From contig NZ_OY776217.1 of NCBI RefSeq assembly GCF_963675455.1, forward strand, positions 2,032,001-2,096,000: a DNA stretch of 64,000 nucleotides, given 5' to 3'. The DNA is from Emcibacter sp. (GTDB taxonomy: Bacteria > Pseudomonadota > Alphaproteobacteria > Sphingomonadales > Emcibacteraceae). Below, in pieces: positions 34,534 to 44,249 of the stretch (the stretch's first letter is position 1; each line of letters begins with the position of its first letter). A program made the translations under genes and the position numbers. Under the pieces are notes generated by a model, which had not been told where the DNA came from, did no database searches, and saw only the letters and a list, made by a program, of their open reading frames with translations.

Positions 34534-35883
34534 ATGTACGACTATGACTTTTTTGTAATCGGGGCGGGGTCCGGCGGCGTGCGCGCCAGCAGAATGGCTT
34601 CATCCTACGGCGCGAAAGTAGGCCTGTGCGAGGACTATCGGGTCGGCGGCACCTGTGTGATCCGCGGCTGCGTGCCGAAAAAACTGTTTGTCTATGCCTC
34701 CGAATACAAAGGTCATTTTGCCGACAGCGCCGGTTTTGGCTGGAGCCGGGAACAGGCGAGTTTCGACTGGACCAGACTGGTGGCCAACAAGGACAAAGAA
34801 ATCGACCGGCTCAATGGACTCTATCTCAAGAATCTTGAAGGGGCCGGGGTCGAGGTGATCCAGGCCCGCGGCAGGCTGCTGGACACCCATACCATTGAAC
34901 TGACCGGCCCGGACGGGGTAAAGACGGTGACTGCAGACAAGATCCTGATCGCCACCGGCGGCTGGCCGCAGATGCCCGATGTGCAGGGGATAGAACATGC
35001 CATTTCCTCCAACGAGGCTTTTCACCTGGACAATCTGCCGGAAAAAATCACCGTCGTCGGCGGCGGTTATATCGCGGTTGAATTCGCCGGTATTTTCAAC
35101 GGTCTGGGTGTGGAAACCACTCTCCTGTACCGGGGTGAGCAGATTTTGCGCGGCTTTGACCGGGAAGTCCGCGACAAGCTTTATGAAGAAATGCGCAAAA
35201 AAGGCGTTGATGTGCGCCTTCAGACCAATGTCACCGCCATCGAAAAAACTGATGACGGCTTGTCACTGAGCCTGACGGATGGCTCAATGCTGGAGGCGGG
35301 CGCAGTCATGTATGCCACCGGCCGGGTGCCCAATGTCAAGGGCCTGGGGCTCGGGGAACTGGGCGTCAAGATGCAGAAAAACGGCGCCATTATCGTCGAT
35401 GAGCAATATCGCACCTCGGTCGACAATATTTTTGCCGTCGGCGATGTCACCGACCGGGTGCAACTGACGCCGGTGGCCATCAAGGAAGGGGCGGCTCTGG
35501 CCGCAACCCAGTTCAACGATACGCCGACCACGGTGGATTATGACTATATCCCGACCGCCATTTTCTCCCAGCCGCCGATCGGCACTGTTGGCCTTGGCGA
35601 GGAAGAGGCGGCCGAAAAATATGGCGACGATATCCAGGTCTTCCGCTCAGAATTCCGGGCCATGAAATATACCCTGGCCGGGCGCGAGGAACGTTCCCTG
35701 ATGAAGCTGATCGTGCAGAAATCCACCGATCTGGTGATCGGCGCCCATATGATCGGGCCGGATGCCGCGGAAATCATACAGGGCGTGGCCATTGCGCTCA
35801 AATGCGGCGCGACCAAGGCCCAGTTCGATGCCACCGTTGCCGTGCATCCGTCTTCTGCCGAGGAATTCGTTCTGATGAAGTGA
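34534..35883 (+). CDS. gor: Glutathione-disulfide reductase
   Basis: A 449-residue FAD- and NADPH-dependent oxidoreductase. It begins with the FAD-binding GAGSGGVRA motif, has the redox-active disulfide in GGTCVIRGCVPKK, an NADPH-binding GGGYIAVEFAG and the dimer-interface His-Glu pair in AVHPSSAEE. It keeps glutathione reduced, which fits the monothiol glutaredoxin further along. ATG 34534 has GGGAAAG 5 bp upstream; in-frame TTG 34504 and ATG 34513 are less likely starts. Confidence 0.95.
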   Translation: MYDYDFFVIGAGSGGVRASRMASSYGAKVGLCEDYRVGGTCVIRGCVPKKLFVYASEYKGHFADSAGFGWSREQASFDWTRLVANKDKEIDRLNGLYLKNLEGAGVEVIQARGRLLDTHTIELTGPDGVKTVTADKILIATGGWPQMPDVQGIEHAISSNEAFHLDNLPEKITVVGGGYIAVEFAGIFNGLGVETTLLYRGEQILRGFDREVRDKLYEEMRKKGVDVRLQTNVTAIEKTDDGLSLSLTDGSMLEAGAVMYATGRVPNVKGLGLGELGVKMQKNGAIIVDEQYRTSVDNIFAVGDVTDRVQLTPVAIKEGAALAATQFNDTPTTVDYDYIPTAIFSQPPIGTVGLGEEEAAEKYGDDIQVFRSEFRAMKYTLAGREERSLMKLIVQKSTDLVIGAHMIGPDAAEIIQGVAIALKCGATKAQFDATVAVHPSSAEEFVLMK

Positions 35884-36016
35884 CCGGAACGGTTTGTGAC
35901 CGGTCGGTGAAAAATTGGACATCTGCAGGGTTTCTTCTGGCATTCGGGCGCGAAGATGCTTATATGAATGCCCTGTAGTGCCACTTTTTTAACTGAAGAT
36001 TTGAATGGAAGAGACG

Positions 36017-37396
36017 ATGAGTAAGAACTGGACACCTGACAGCTGGAGATCAAAGCCGATCCGGCAGGTTCCGGCGTATCCCGACCAGGCCGAACTGGAA
36101 GCTGTTGAAGCTGAACTGAGGAAATCCCCGCCGCTGGTTTTTGCCGGTGAAGCCCGCCGCCTGAAAAGCCAGTTGGCCGATGTGGCTGCCGGCAAGGCAT
36201 TTTTGCTGCAGGGCGGCGACTGTGCCGAGAGTTTTGCAGAATTCCGCGCCGACAATATCCGGGATACTTTCCGTGTGCTGATGCAGATGTCCGTCGCCTT
36301 GACCTTTGCCGCCAGCTGCCCCGTAGTCAAGGTAGGCCGTATGGCCGGCCAGTTCGCCAAACCACGCAGCGCCGATATGGAAACCCAGGACGGTGTGGAG
36401 CTGCCGAGCTACCGCGGGGATATCATCAACGGCATCGAATTCACCCCCGAAGCCCGCATTCCCGACCCGAAACGCATGCTGCGCGCCTACAGCCAGGCAG
36501 CCTCAAGCCTTAATCTGCTGCGTGCTTTCGCGCAAGGGGGCTATGCCAACCTGCACAAAGTACACCAGTGGAACCTGGATTTCGTGTCCAATAGCCCGGC
36601 TGCCGAACGTTATCGGGATATGGCCGACCGTATCGACGAGGCCCTGCGTTTCATGGAAGCCTGCGGCGTCAAGTCCGACCTGCCGCAACTGCAGGGTACT
36701 GATTTCTATGTCTCCCACGAAGCCCTGCTTCTGTGGTACGAGGAAGCCATGACCCGCACCGACAGCACCTCCGGTCGCTGGTATGACACCTCCGGCCATA
36801 TGCTGTGGATTGGTGACCGGACCCGTGTGCTGGACGAGGCGCATGTGGAATTCCTGTCCGGGATTGAAAATCCGCTCGGCCTGAAAGTGGGACCGACCAC
36901 CGATATGGACGATCTGATCCGTATTCTGGACAAGCTGAACCCGCAGGATGAAGCCGGCCGTATTACCCTGATCTGCCGGATGGGCGCAGACATTGTCGAG
37001 GACAAGCTGCCGCCGATTATCCGCCGGATTGAGAAGGAAGGCCGCACCGTGGTCTGGTCAGCAGACCCCATGCACGGCAATACCATCAAATCCACCAGCG
37101 GCTATAAAACCCGTCCGTTCGACCGGGTGCTGAAGGAAGTGCAGAAATTCTTCGAAGTTCACAAGGCGGAAGGCACCTATGCCGGCGGCGTTCATTTCGA
37201 GATGACCGGTCAGAATGTGACCGAATGCACCGGTGGCGCGGAAGCCATTACCGACGAGAAACTGGCCGATCGCTATCACACCCATTGTGATCCGCGCCTG
37301 AACGCCAGCCAGAGCCTGGAGCTTGCCTTCCTGATTGCGGAAAGCCTGAAGGATGAGCGGGACGCCAGGATGGCGGAAGAGAAAAAGGCTTCCTGA
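36017..37396 (+). CDS. Class II (plant-type) DAHP synthase
   Basis: The enzyme condenses phosphoenolpyruvate and erythrose-4-phosphate in the first step of aromatic amino-acid synthesis. At about 459 residues it matches class II: LLQGGDCAESFAEF, KVGRMAGQFAKPRS, LIGDRTR-like LWIGDRTR and VWSADPMHGNT are all present. I prefer ATG 36017 (MSKNWTPDSW), because GGAAGAGACG before it serves as ribosome site; ATG 36005 would add four residues. Regulatory extensions are not obvious. Confidence 0.93.
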   Translation: MSKNWTPDSWRSKPIRQVPAYPDQAELEAVEAELRKSPPLVFAGEARRLKSQLADVAAGKAFLLQGGDCAESFAEFRADNIRDTFRVLMQMSVALTFAASCPVVKVGRMAGQFAKPRSADMETQDGVELPSYRGDIINGIEFTPEARIPDPKRMLRAYSQAASSLNLLRAFAQGGYANLHKVHQWNLDFVSNSPAAERYRDMADRIDEALRFMEACGVKSDLPQLQGTDFYVSHEALLLWYEEAMTRTDSTSGRWYDTSGHMLWIGDRTRVLDEAHVEFLSGIENPLGLKVGPTTDMDDLIRILDKLNPQDEAGRITLICRMGADIVEDKLPPIIRRIEKEGRTVVWSADPMHGNTIKSTSGYKTRPFDRVLKEVQKFFEVHKAEGTYAGGVHFEMTGQNVTECTGGAEAITDEKLADRYHTHCDPRLNASQSLELAFLIAESLKDERDARMAEEKKAS

Positions 37397-37415
37397 GGCA
37401 GAGTAGGGACTTTAG

Positions 37416-39113
37416 ATGACAAACAGCCTGAAGATCGCGCTGGCGACCCTTAATCCCACAGTCGGAGATCTGGACGGCAACGCCCGAATGATCCTTGAGG
37501 CGAGGGATAAAGCGGCAGCCGAGGGGGCTGACCTTGTTGTCTATAGCGAACTGATCCTGCTGGGTTATCCGCCGGAAGATCTGGTTCTGAAACCGGTCTT
37601 CCAGCGTCAGGCCATGGCCAAGGTCAGGGAACTTGCCGAGATGACCTCTGACGGCGGCCCGGCCATGCTGGTTGGCTGTTGCTGGTCGGCTGAAGGCGAC
37701 AAAAAGTCCGAACCCAAGCTGTTTAATGCGGCATTGCTTCTGGATGGCGGCAAGATAGCGGCCCTGCGCTATAAACATGACCTCCCGAACTACGGCGTTT
37801 TTGATGAAATGCGGATTTTTGACGAGGGTCCCCTGCAGGGGCCGGTCAATTTCCGCGGTGTCAAGCTCGGTATCGTGATCTGCGAGGACATGTGGTATCC
37901 GGATGTGACCGAATGCCTGGCCGAAACCGGCGCCGAGATCCTGGTGGTGACCAATGGTTCACCTTACGAGCGCGGCAAATATAACGAGCGCCTGCAGCTT
38001 GCCCTGAAACGGGTGCAGGAAAGCGAGCTGCCGCTGGTTTATGTAAATCAGCTTGGCGGCCAAGACGAACTTGTCTTTGACGGTGGATCTTTTGTCCTGA
38101 ACAAGGATTATAACCTGGTAGTCCAGGCGGAAAGCTGGCTGGAGGATGTGACCGTCACCAACTGGATAAAGGACACGTCCGGCTGGAGCTGTGAAAAGGG
38201 CGATATTCGTCCTGCCGGTAACGGTTATGCGGCCATGTATCAGGCCATGATGCTGGGGCTTCGGGATTATGTGGAAAAGAACCGTTTCCCGGGCGTTCTT
38301 CTGGGTATGTCCGGCGGCATCGACAGTGCGCTGAGCGCCGCTGTCGCGGTGGACGCCCTTGGCGCGGACAAGGTGCATCTGGTGATGATGCCGTCAAAAT
38401 ATACCAGCGAGGAAAGCCTGCTGGATGCGGCCGATTGTGCGGCTTTGCTCGGGGCCCGTATCGATAATATTCCCATCGTGCCGGCGGTCAGGGCTTTCGA
38501 CGAGATGCTGGCCGGCCAGTTTGCCGGCACCGAACCCGATATTACCGAGGAAAATATCCAGAGCCGCCTGCGCGGTATGATGCTGATGGCGATCAGCAAC
38601 AAGTTCGGCCATATGGTGCTGACCACCGGCAACAAGTCGGAAATGTCCGTCGGTTATGCCACCCTGTACGGCGATATGTGCGGCGGCTATTCGGTGCTCA
38701 AGGATATCTACAAAACCGATGTCTTTAAGCTGTGCAGCTGGCGCAACGAAAATGATCCGGTTGGCGCCCTTGGTCCGGAAGGCCGGGTGATTCCGGAAAA
38801 TATCATTTCCAAACCGCCAACCGCCGAACTGCGTCCCGGCCAGAAAGACGAAGACAGCCTGCCGCCCTATGACATTCTGGATGATATTCTGGAGTGCCTG
38901 ATCGAAAAGGAACTGGCGTTCAAGGAAATTGTCGCCCGGGGCCATGAGGCGGAAACGGTTGCGCGGATCGAGCATTTGCTCTATGTGGCTGAATATAAAC
39001 GGCGTCAGTCACCGCCCGGGGTCAAGATCACCCGGCGCAACTTCGGCCGTGACCGTCGCTATCCGATTACCAATGGATACCGCAACGCACGCCTGCGGGA
39101 TCTGGACGCCTGA
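37416..39113 (+). CDS. nadE: Glutamine-dependent NAD+ synthase
   Basis: The 565-residue enzyme completes NAD by amidating nicotinate adenine dinucleotide. The N-terminal nitrilase-type glutaminase has its Glu in YSELILLGYPPED, Lys in YKHDLPNYGVFDE and Cys in GIVICEDMWYP. The C-terminal synthase has the P-loop SGGIDSALSA and the TTGNKSEMSVGY and LYGDMCGGYSVLKD motifs. It starts 19 bp after the DAHP synthase stop and is likely co-transcribed with it. Confidence 0.96.
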   Translation: MTNSLKIALATLNPTVGDLDGNARMILEARDKAAAEGADLVVYSELILLGYPPEDLVLKPVFQRQAMAKVRELAEMTSDGGPAMLVGCCWSAEGDKKSEPKLFNAALLLDGGKIAALRYKHDLPNYGVFDEMRIFDEGPLQGPVNFRGVKLGIVICEDMWYPDVTECLAETGAEILVVTNGSPYERGKYNERLQLALKRVQESELPLVYVNQLGGQDELVFDGGSFVLNKDYNLVVQAESWLEDVTVTNWIKDTSGWSCEKGDIRPAGNGYAAMYQAMMLGLRDYVEKNRFPGVLLGMSGGIDSALSAAVAVDALGADKVHLVMMPSKYTSEESLLDAADCAALLGARIDNIPIVPAVRAFDEMLAGQFAGTEPDITEENIQSRLRGMMLMAISNKFGHMVLTTGNKSEMSVGYATLYGDMCGGYSVLKDIYKTDVFKLCSWRNENDPVGALGPEGRVIPENIISKPPTAELRPGQKDEDSLPPYDILDDILECLIEKELAFKEIVARGHEAETVARIEHLLYVAEYKRRQSPPGVKITRRNFGRDRRYPITNGYRNARLRDLDA

Positions 39114-39142
39114 TCAGAAGTTCAGGCCAGAGAGATAACAAG

Positions 39143-40480
39143 ATGACTGTGAAAGTACGTTTTGCGCCAAGCCCCACCGGCAAGATCCATGTGGGCAATG
39201 TCCGCACCGCCCTTGTGAACTGGCTGTTCGCCCGCCAGCAACAGGGGGAATTTATCCTGCGCCTGGACGATACCGACCGGGAGCGTTCCACCGAAGAATT
39301 CGCCGACCTGATCAGGACAGACCTGACCTGGCTGGGGCTGAACTGGGATGATTGTTTCCGCCAGTCGGACCGGATGGAAAAATATGACACGGCGGCGGAA
39401 AAGCTGAAAGCCGAGGGGCGGCTCTATCCCTGTTTTGAAACTGCAGTGGAGCTTGATCTCAAGCGCAAGATCAAGCTGGGTCAGGGCAAACCGCCGGTTT
39501 ACGATCGTGCGGCGCTGTCCATGAGCGAGGAACAGATCGAGAAATACCGCAAAGAGGGACGCCGGCCCCACTGGCGTTTCAGGCTCGATCTGCCGGCCCG
39601 AGTCGAATGGGAAGACCTGGTCAAGGGACACCAGAGTTTCGACCTGGACTCCTTAAGCGATCCGATTCTGATCCGGGAAGATGGCTCCTATCTTTATACG
39701 CTGCCGTCGGTGGTCGATGATATCGAATATGGCATTACCCACATCATGCGCGGCGAGGACCATGCCACCAACAGTGCGGTCCAGACTCAGATTTTCGAGG
39801 CGCTGGGTGGCAAGACACCGGCCTATGCTCATTTCAGCCTGCTGACCGGCAAGGGCGGCGAGGGGCTGTCCAAACGTTTCGGCACCGCCAGCATCGAAAG
39901 CTATCGGGAGGAAGAGGGGCTCGAGCCCATGGCCATCAACAGCCTGCTCGCCCGGCTGGGATCGAATGTGGATGTGGAACCTTTCACCAGCCTCGAGCCG
40001 CTGATCGAGAGCTTTGATTTCTCCAGCTACAGCCGTTCTACCGCCAAGTTCGACGCCCATGACCTGGAAGTGCTGAACGCCAAGATCCTGCATATGACCG
40101 ATTATGAGCAGGTTAAGGATCGAGCGGAAATGTCTGGTGTTTCAAAGGCCTTGTGGGAAACCCTGAGACCGAATCTGAGCAGGCTCCGCGATGTGCAGGA
40201 CTGGGCGAAACTGGTCAACGGGCCACTGACGCCAATTATTGAAAACAAGGATTTTATTGCCAAGGCGCTGGAGCTATTGCCAGAAGGCGAACTGGACGAA
40301 ACAAGCTGGAAGGCCTGGACCACGGCGGTGAAAGACGCCACGGGCGCCAAGGGAAAGGCCCTGTTCCTGCCGCTGCGCCAGGCTGTCACCGGCATGGATC
40401 ACGGGCCGGAAATGGGTCCCTTGCTGCCGCTGATCGGGCGCGATAAGCTGGAGGCGAGACTAAGGGGTGAAACCGGATGA
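39143..40480 (+). CDS. gltX: Glutamyl-tRNA synthetase
   Basis: This 445-residue class I synthetase has the HIGH-type motif as HVGNVRTA (ATP site), an LDDTDRERS segment and the KMSKS-type motif as LSKRFG. It is shorter than the about 470-residue norm. Alphaproteobacteria often carry two GluRS copies, one of which may prefer tRNA-Gln; I cannot tell which this is. It overlaps cysS by 4 bp (ATGA). Confidence 0.94.
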   Translation: MTVKVRFAPSPTGKIHVGNVRTALVNWLFARQQQGEFILRLDDTDRERSTEEFADLIRTDLTWLGLNWDDCFRQSDRMEKYDTAAEKLKAEGRLYPCFETAVELDLKRKIKLGQGKPPVYDRAALSMSEEQIEKYRKEGRRPHWRFRLDLPARVEWEDLVKGHQSFDLDSLSDPILIREDGSYLYTLPSVVDDIEYGITHIMRGEDHATNSAVQTQIFEALGGKTPAYAHFSLLTGKGGEGLSKRFGTASIESYREEEGLEPMAINSLLARLGSNVDVEPFTSLEPLIESFDFSSYSRSTAKFDAHDLEVLNAKILHMTDYEQVKDRAEMSGVSKALWETLRPNLSRLRDVQDWAKLVNGPLTPIIENKDFIAKALELLPEGELDETSWKAWTTAVKDATGAKGKALFLPLRQAVTGMDHGPEMGPLLPLIGRDKLEARLRGETG

Positions 40481-41922
40481 GCCTGAAAATATACAACACA
40501 CTTGCGAAGAAGAAAGAGGCGTTCGTTCCTCTCGACCCGGCCCATGTGAAAATGTATGTCTGCGGGCCTACCGTTTATAACTATGCCCATGTGGGCAACG
40601 CCCGCCCGGTGGTGGTGTTTGACCTGCTGGCCCGGCTGTTGCGCCATGACTATCCGAAGCTGACCTACGCCCGAAATATCACTGATATTGACGACAAGAT
40701 TATCGCGGCGGCCCAGGAAACGGGTGAAGATATTTCCGTCATCACCGAGAAATACACCCGTATTTATGAAGAGGATATGGGCGCGCTCAATGCGGAACTG
40801 CCGGACGAGCGGCCGAAGGCGACTGACTATATTCCCCAGATGATTCACATGGTGGAAACCCTGATTGAAAAGGGCCATGCTTACGCCGCCGACGGCCATG
40901 TGCTGTTTAATGTGCCGAGCATGGAAAATTACGGCGAGCTTTCCAACCGGACCCTCGACGAACTGATCGCCGGGGCCCGGGTCGAGGTGGCGAGCTACAA
41001 AAAAGACCCCACCGACTTCGTGCTGTGGAAACCGAGCAGCGACGAGCAACCCGGCTGGGACAGCCCCTGGGGCCGGGGACGGCCCGGCTGGCACCTGGAA
41101 TGCAGCTGCATGATCGAGGATGTGCTGGGCGAGACCATCGACATCCACGGCGGCGGGCTTGATTTGATTTTCCCGCACCATGAAAATGAAATCGCCCAGA
41201 GCCGCTGCGCCCACGGTGGCGCACCGCTGGCCAATTACTGGATGCATAATGGGTACCTTACGGTGGAAGGCGAGAAAATGTCCAAGTCGCTGGGCAATTT
41301 CATCACCGTTCATGAGCTGCTGGAGGAAGGCGTCAAGGGGGAGGCGATCCGCATGGCGCTGCTTTCCGCCCATTATCGCCAGCCGCTGGATTTCAGTCGC
41401 TCAGGGATTGAGCAGGCGAAAAAGCAGCTCGACCGCTGGTACCGCCTGACCGAAGGCGTGGAAGCCAGCGAAGCCGATATTCCGGAAGAATTCCTTGAGG
41501 CTTTACGCGATGACCTCAATACCCCGAAAGCCATTGCGGTTCTCAATGGTCTGGCCAAGGAAGAAAAGGCCAAAGAGCTGAAAGCGGCCGCCAATTTGTT
41601 CGGTCTGCTGCTGGATCAGGATTGGTTTGGTCGAAAGGAATATATATCTGAGCCAGAAAAAGCTGAGATAATAACTACAGGCGGTCAGCCAACCTCAGAG
41701 TTGGTTCGAAGTGGTTCGGCAAAACATTCTGCAGGTTTCAATTCAAGTGCCAAAGGATCGGCTACTTTTACTAATGAAAGTATAGAGAAGATGATTGCTG
41801 AACGGGCCGAAGCAAAGAAAAACAAAGACTTTGCCCGTGCAGATGAAATTCGGGCTGATTTAGCAGAAAAAGGTATCAAGCTATTGGACGGACCTGATGG
41901 CACCACGTGGGAACGGCAATAG
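40477..41922 (+). CDS. cysS: Cysteinyl-tRNA synthetase with an unusual C-terminal insert
   Basis: A 481-residue class I synthetase with CGPTVYNYAHVGNAR (zinc Cys and HIGH), the zinc-binding GWHLECSCM and HHENEIAQ, and the KMSKS motif (EKMSKSLGNF). From about base 41640 to the end the composition becomes clearly more AT-rich. Residues about 388-430 form a Ser/Thr/Gly-rich stretch between the helical bundle and the conserved end (ARADEIRADL, GTTWERQ) that I do not expect in this position. The frame is intact, so the enzyme should work. Confidence 0.94.
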   Translation: MSLKIYNTLAKKKEAFVPLDPAHVKMYVCGPTVYNYAHVGNARPVVVFDLLARLLRHDYPKLTYARNITDIDDKIIAAAQETGEDISVITEKYTRIYEEDMGALNAELPDERPKATDYIPQMIHMVETLIEKGHAYAADGHVLFNVPSMENYGELSNRTLDELIAGARVEVASYKKDPTDFVLWKPSSDEQPGWDSPWGRGRPGWHLECSCMIEDVLGETIDIHGGGLDLIFPHHENEIAQSRCAHGGAPLANYWMHNGYLTVEGEKMSKSLGNFITVHELLEEGVKGEAIRMALLSAHYRQPLDFSRSGIEQAKKQLDRWYRLTEGVEASEADIPEEFLEALRDDLNTPKAIAVLNGLAKEEKAKELKAAANLFGLLLDQDWFGRKEYISEPEKAEIITTGGQPTSELVRSGSAKHSAGFNSSAKGSATFTNESIEKMIAERAEAKKNKDFARADEIRADLAEKGIKLLDGPDGTTWERQ

Positions 41923-41937
41923 GGGAGAGGCAATAAC

Positions 41938-42660
41938 ATGTCCGAACAACTGATCATCGACAAGAAATACCAAGGCCCGCCGTTTGGCGCCAATGGTGGT
42001 TACAGCATCGGCCTGGCTGTGGGGGCGTTAAAGAAGCCCTATCCCGTGACGGCCCAGGTCAATCTGTTCAAGCCGATCCCCATGGAAGTGCCGCTGACGA
42101 TGGAGCTGAAAGACGGCAAAGCCAGCCTGATGCAGGATGACACCCTGATTGTACAGGGGGAGGAATTCGGCGATACCGACCTGGTGCTGGCCGATGTGCC
42201 CGGACCTGTGAGTTATGAGCAGGCTCTGGAAGCCGAGAAGGCGGTGGTATTTCCCGCCTATAATCCGTTCCGCGACTGTTACATCTGTGGCGACAAGCGC
42301 GATCCCCACGAGGCGCCGCACCTGATGACCGGCCCGGTGGCGGGACGGGACGCCGGCCTGCTGGCTTGCGTGTGGCGGCCGCATCTTTATCTTCAGGGGG
42401 ACAAGGTGCCCATGCATGAAATGGCGGCGGTGCTCGACTGTCCCAGCGCCTGGGCGATCTTTGCACCGGGCGAGAAAGCCCTGATTGCCAACCAGAAACT
42501 GGTATTAAAACGGGAACTGGACCGGGACGAGGACTATATTGTCATTGCCTGGCCGATCAAACGGGATGAAAGCCGTAAGATGCTGTCCGGCACCGCCATT
42601 TATGCCAAAGACGGCGAACTCCTGGGGGTGTCAAAATGCCTGTGGATCAAGATTGATTGA
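41938..42660 (+). CDS. Hotdog-fold thioesterase-like protein
   Basis: A 240-residue protein whose N-terminal half (KYQGPPFGANGGYSIGLAVGAL, then AQVNLFKPIPM) resembles double-hotdog acyl-CoA thioesterases. A CYICGDKRDPHEAPHL segment in the middle could bind metal. The substrate is unknown and the assignment rests on general pattern. It follows cysS by 15 bp and precedes the methyltransferase gene by 5 bp, so it belongs to the same transcription unit. Confidence 0.6.
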   Translation: MSEQLIIDKKYQGPPFGANGGYSIGLAVGALKKPYPVTAQVNLFKPIPMEVPLTMELKDGKASLMQDDTLIVQGEEFGDTDLVLADVPGPVSYEQALEAEKAVVFPAYNPFRDCYICGDKRDPHEAPHLMTGPVAGRDAGLLACVWRPHLYLQGDKVPMHEMAAVLDCPSAWAIFAPGEKALIANQKLVLKRELDRDEDYIVIAWPIKRDESRKMLSGTAIYAKDGELLGVSKCLWIKID

Positions 42661-42665
42661 AGAAT

Positions 42666-43490
42666 ATGGCAGGCACAGACAGCACCCAAACCGCAAAAAT
42701 TCATGAAAACGGCCCGGCCATCATCCTTGTCGGGGCGCAGCTTGGCGAGAATATCGGCAAGGCGGTCAGGGCCATGTATAATTTCGGCCTGACCGACCTG
42801 AGGCTTGTCGCCCCGCGCGACGGCTGGCCCAATGAAGCGGCCTGGCCGGCGGCGGCCGGGGCCGATGTGGTGCTGGAGAACGCCAAGGTGTATGCGACCA
42901 CGGCCGACGCGATCCAGGACCTGCATCATGTCTATGCCACCACGGCCCGCATGCGCGACATGATCAAACCGATCATCACCCCCCGCAAATGTGCAGACGT
43001 CATGCGGGAAAAGGTGGATCAGGGCCTGAAAGTGGGCCTGCTGTTCGGCCCGGAAAAGGCCGGGCTCAAAAATGAAGATGTGGCCCCTTGTGACGCCATC
43101 GTCTCGGTGCCGCTCAATCCGGCCTTCGCCAGCCTGAATCTCGCCCAGGCGGTGGTGCTGCTGGCATACGAATGGTTCCAGGCCGGCGATGAGACGCCGG
43201 AAACTCATACCCCCACTCTGGACACGACACCGGCAACGTCTGAGGAAATGCAGGGCCTGTTTGACCATCTGGAAGGGGAACTGACGGAAAGCGGATACCT
43301 GCGCCATGAAAAGCGCCGGCCGACCATGGTTCGTAACCTGCGCAACATGCTGACACGGGCTCATTTTACCCAGGAAGAGGTGCGTACCCTGCGCGGGGTC
43401 ATCCGGTCCCTGGCCACCGGCGGCGGCCCTGAATGGCAGAAGGAAAAGGCCGAGAATTCCCGAAAAAACAAGGAAAACAAGAAAGTATGA
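42666..43490 (+). CDS. TrmJ-like RNA 2'-O-methyltransferase (SPOUT family)
   Basis: The product is 274 residues from ATG 42666; a TTG at 42657 overlaps the gene before. SpoU-type motifs are seen: motif 1 GAQLGENIGKAVRAMYNFGL, motif 2 VGLLFGPEKAGLKNEDV and motif 3 VPLNPAFASLNLAQAVVLLAYE. These form the knotted SAM site. TrmJ methylates position 32 in the tRNA anticodon loop. The C-terminal extension (RRPTMVRNLRNMLTRA) also fits TrmJ. Confidence 0.88.
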   Translation: MAGTDSTQTAKIHENGPAIILVGAQLGENIGKAVRAMYNFGLTDLRLVAPRDGWPNEAAWPAAAGADVVLENAKVYATTADAIQDLHHVYATTARMRDMIKPIITPRKCADVMREKVDQGLKVGLLFGPEKAGLKNEDVAPCDAIVSVPLNPAFASLNLAQAVVLLAYEWFQAGDETPETHTPTLDTTPATSEEMQGLFDHLEGELTESGYLRHEKRRPTMVRNLRNMLTRAHFTQEEVRTLRGVIRSLATGGGPEWQKEKAENSRKNKENKKV

Positions 43491-44050
43491 AAAGTTATTT
43501 GGAAGACTATATGTCAGGCGAGACGCTTGTCGACTTCCAGGTTTACAGCGATCCTGTAAATACATTCACCGGCTTTGTCAGTCAGTTTTCCGATACACTG
43601 GTGCTGGCCGCCTTGATCGATGACGACGGAACTTATGACGGCTTCTCGATTTTTGAACTGAAGAATATATTTTTTGTGCGGTCTGAAAGTCGCGAACTGC
43701 TTAAAATCAGTCAGTTGGCAAAAGATAAAAATGATATTCCTGAAATTCCCGAGTTGGATCTGACATCCTTTCAGACTGTAATTTCGGATATGAAAAGTCG
43801 TTCCAGATATATTTCCGTTCACATCGAAAATATAGATAATGATGTCGTCTACATCGGTGACGTGATCGAAGCAGGTGATTTTCTTGTACTTGATGAATAT
43901 CCAACGCTGGATGAATACGATCGTCCGCAGCCAAGGTCCAGAGCCATCATCCGCTGCAAGGATATTACCCGGATCGAACATGGTGGCAAGTATGAGAGAA
44001 AACTGATCAAAAAATATGAATCAAGTGGAAAGCTGGAAGTTATCAAATAA
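43487..44050 (+). CDS. Conserved-looking protein of unknown function
   Basis: I do not recognise this 187-residue acidic protein. It starts at ATG 43487 in an ATGA overlap with the methyltransferase gene (AAGGAAAACAAGA upstream). No signal peptide or membrane helix is visible. Repeating short beta-like segments (GFVSQFSDTLVLAALIDDDG; VVYIGDVIEAGDFLVLDEY) suggest an all-beta fold, perhaps two related halves. Its GC content is lower than that of its neighbours. Confidence 0.6.
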   Translation: MKSYLEDYMSGETLVDFQVYSDPVNTFTGFVSQFSDTLVLAALIDDDGTYDGFSIFELKNIFFVRSESRELLKISQLAKDKNDIPEIPELDLTSFQTVISDMKSRSRYISVHIENIDNDVVYIGDVIEAGDFLVLDEYPTLDEYDRPQPRSRAIIRCKDITRIEHGGKYERKLIKKYESSGKLEVIK

Positions 44051-44106
44051 TCGGCGAAATTTCAGGTGAAGAGCCACGATTTCCTCGTTTTTCCAGCCTT
44101 TTCCCG

Positions 44107-44134
44107 TTGACTCTCAGACTTATCCCTATATATT
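44107..44134 (+). promoter_or_regulatory. Probable rpsD promoter
   Basis: TTGACT (44107-44112) and TATATT (44129-44134) are separated by 16 bp, about 115 bp before the rpsD start. Both boxes are close to the housekeeping sigma-factor consensus. Confidence 0.6.
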
Positions 44135-44249
44135 CCGCCCATCGTAATGACTCGGGGGAGGTTCCCGGGTTGCGCAGTCTGTTTCCTGATTGTCTGGAAT
44201 CGAGGCTGCGGCGCTGAATTTTAACTCTTAACACAAGCGATTCGAGATT

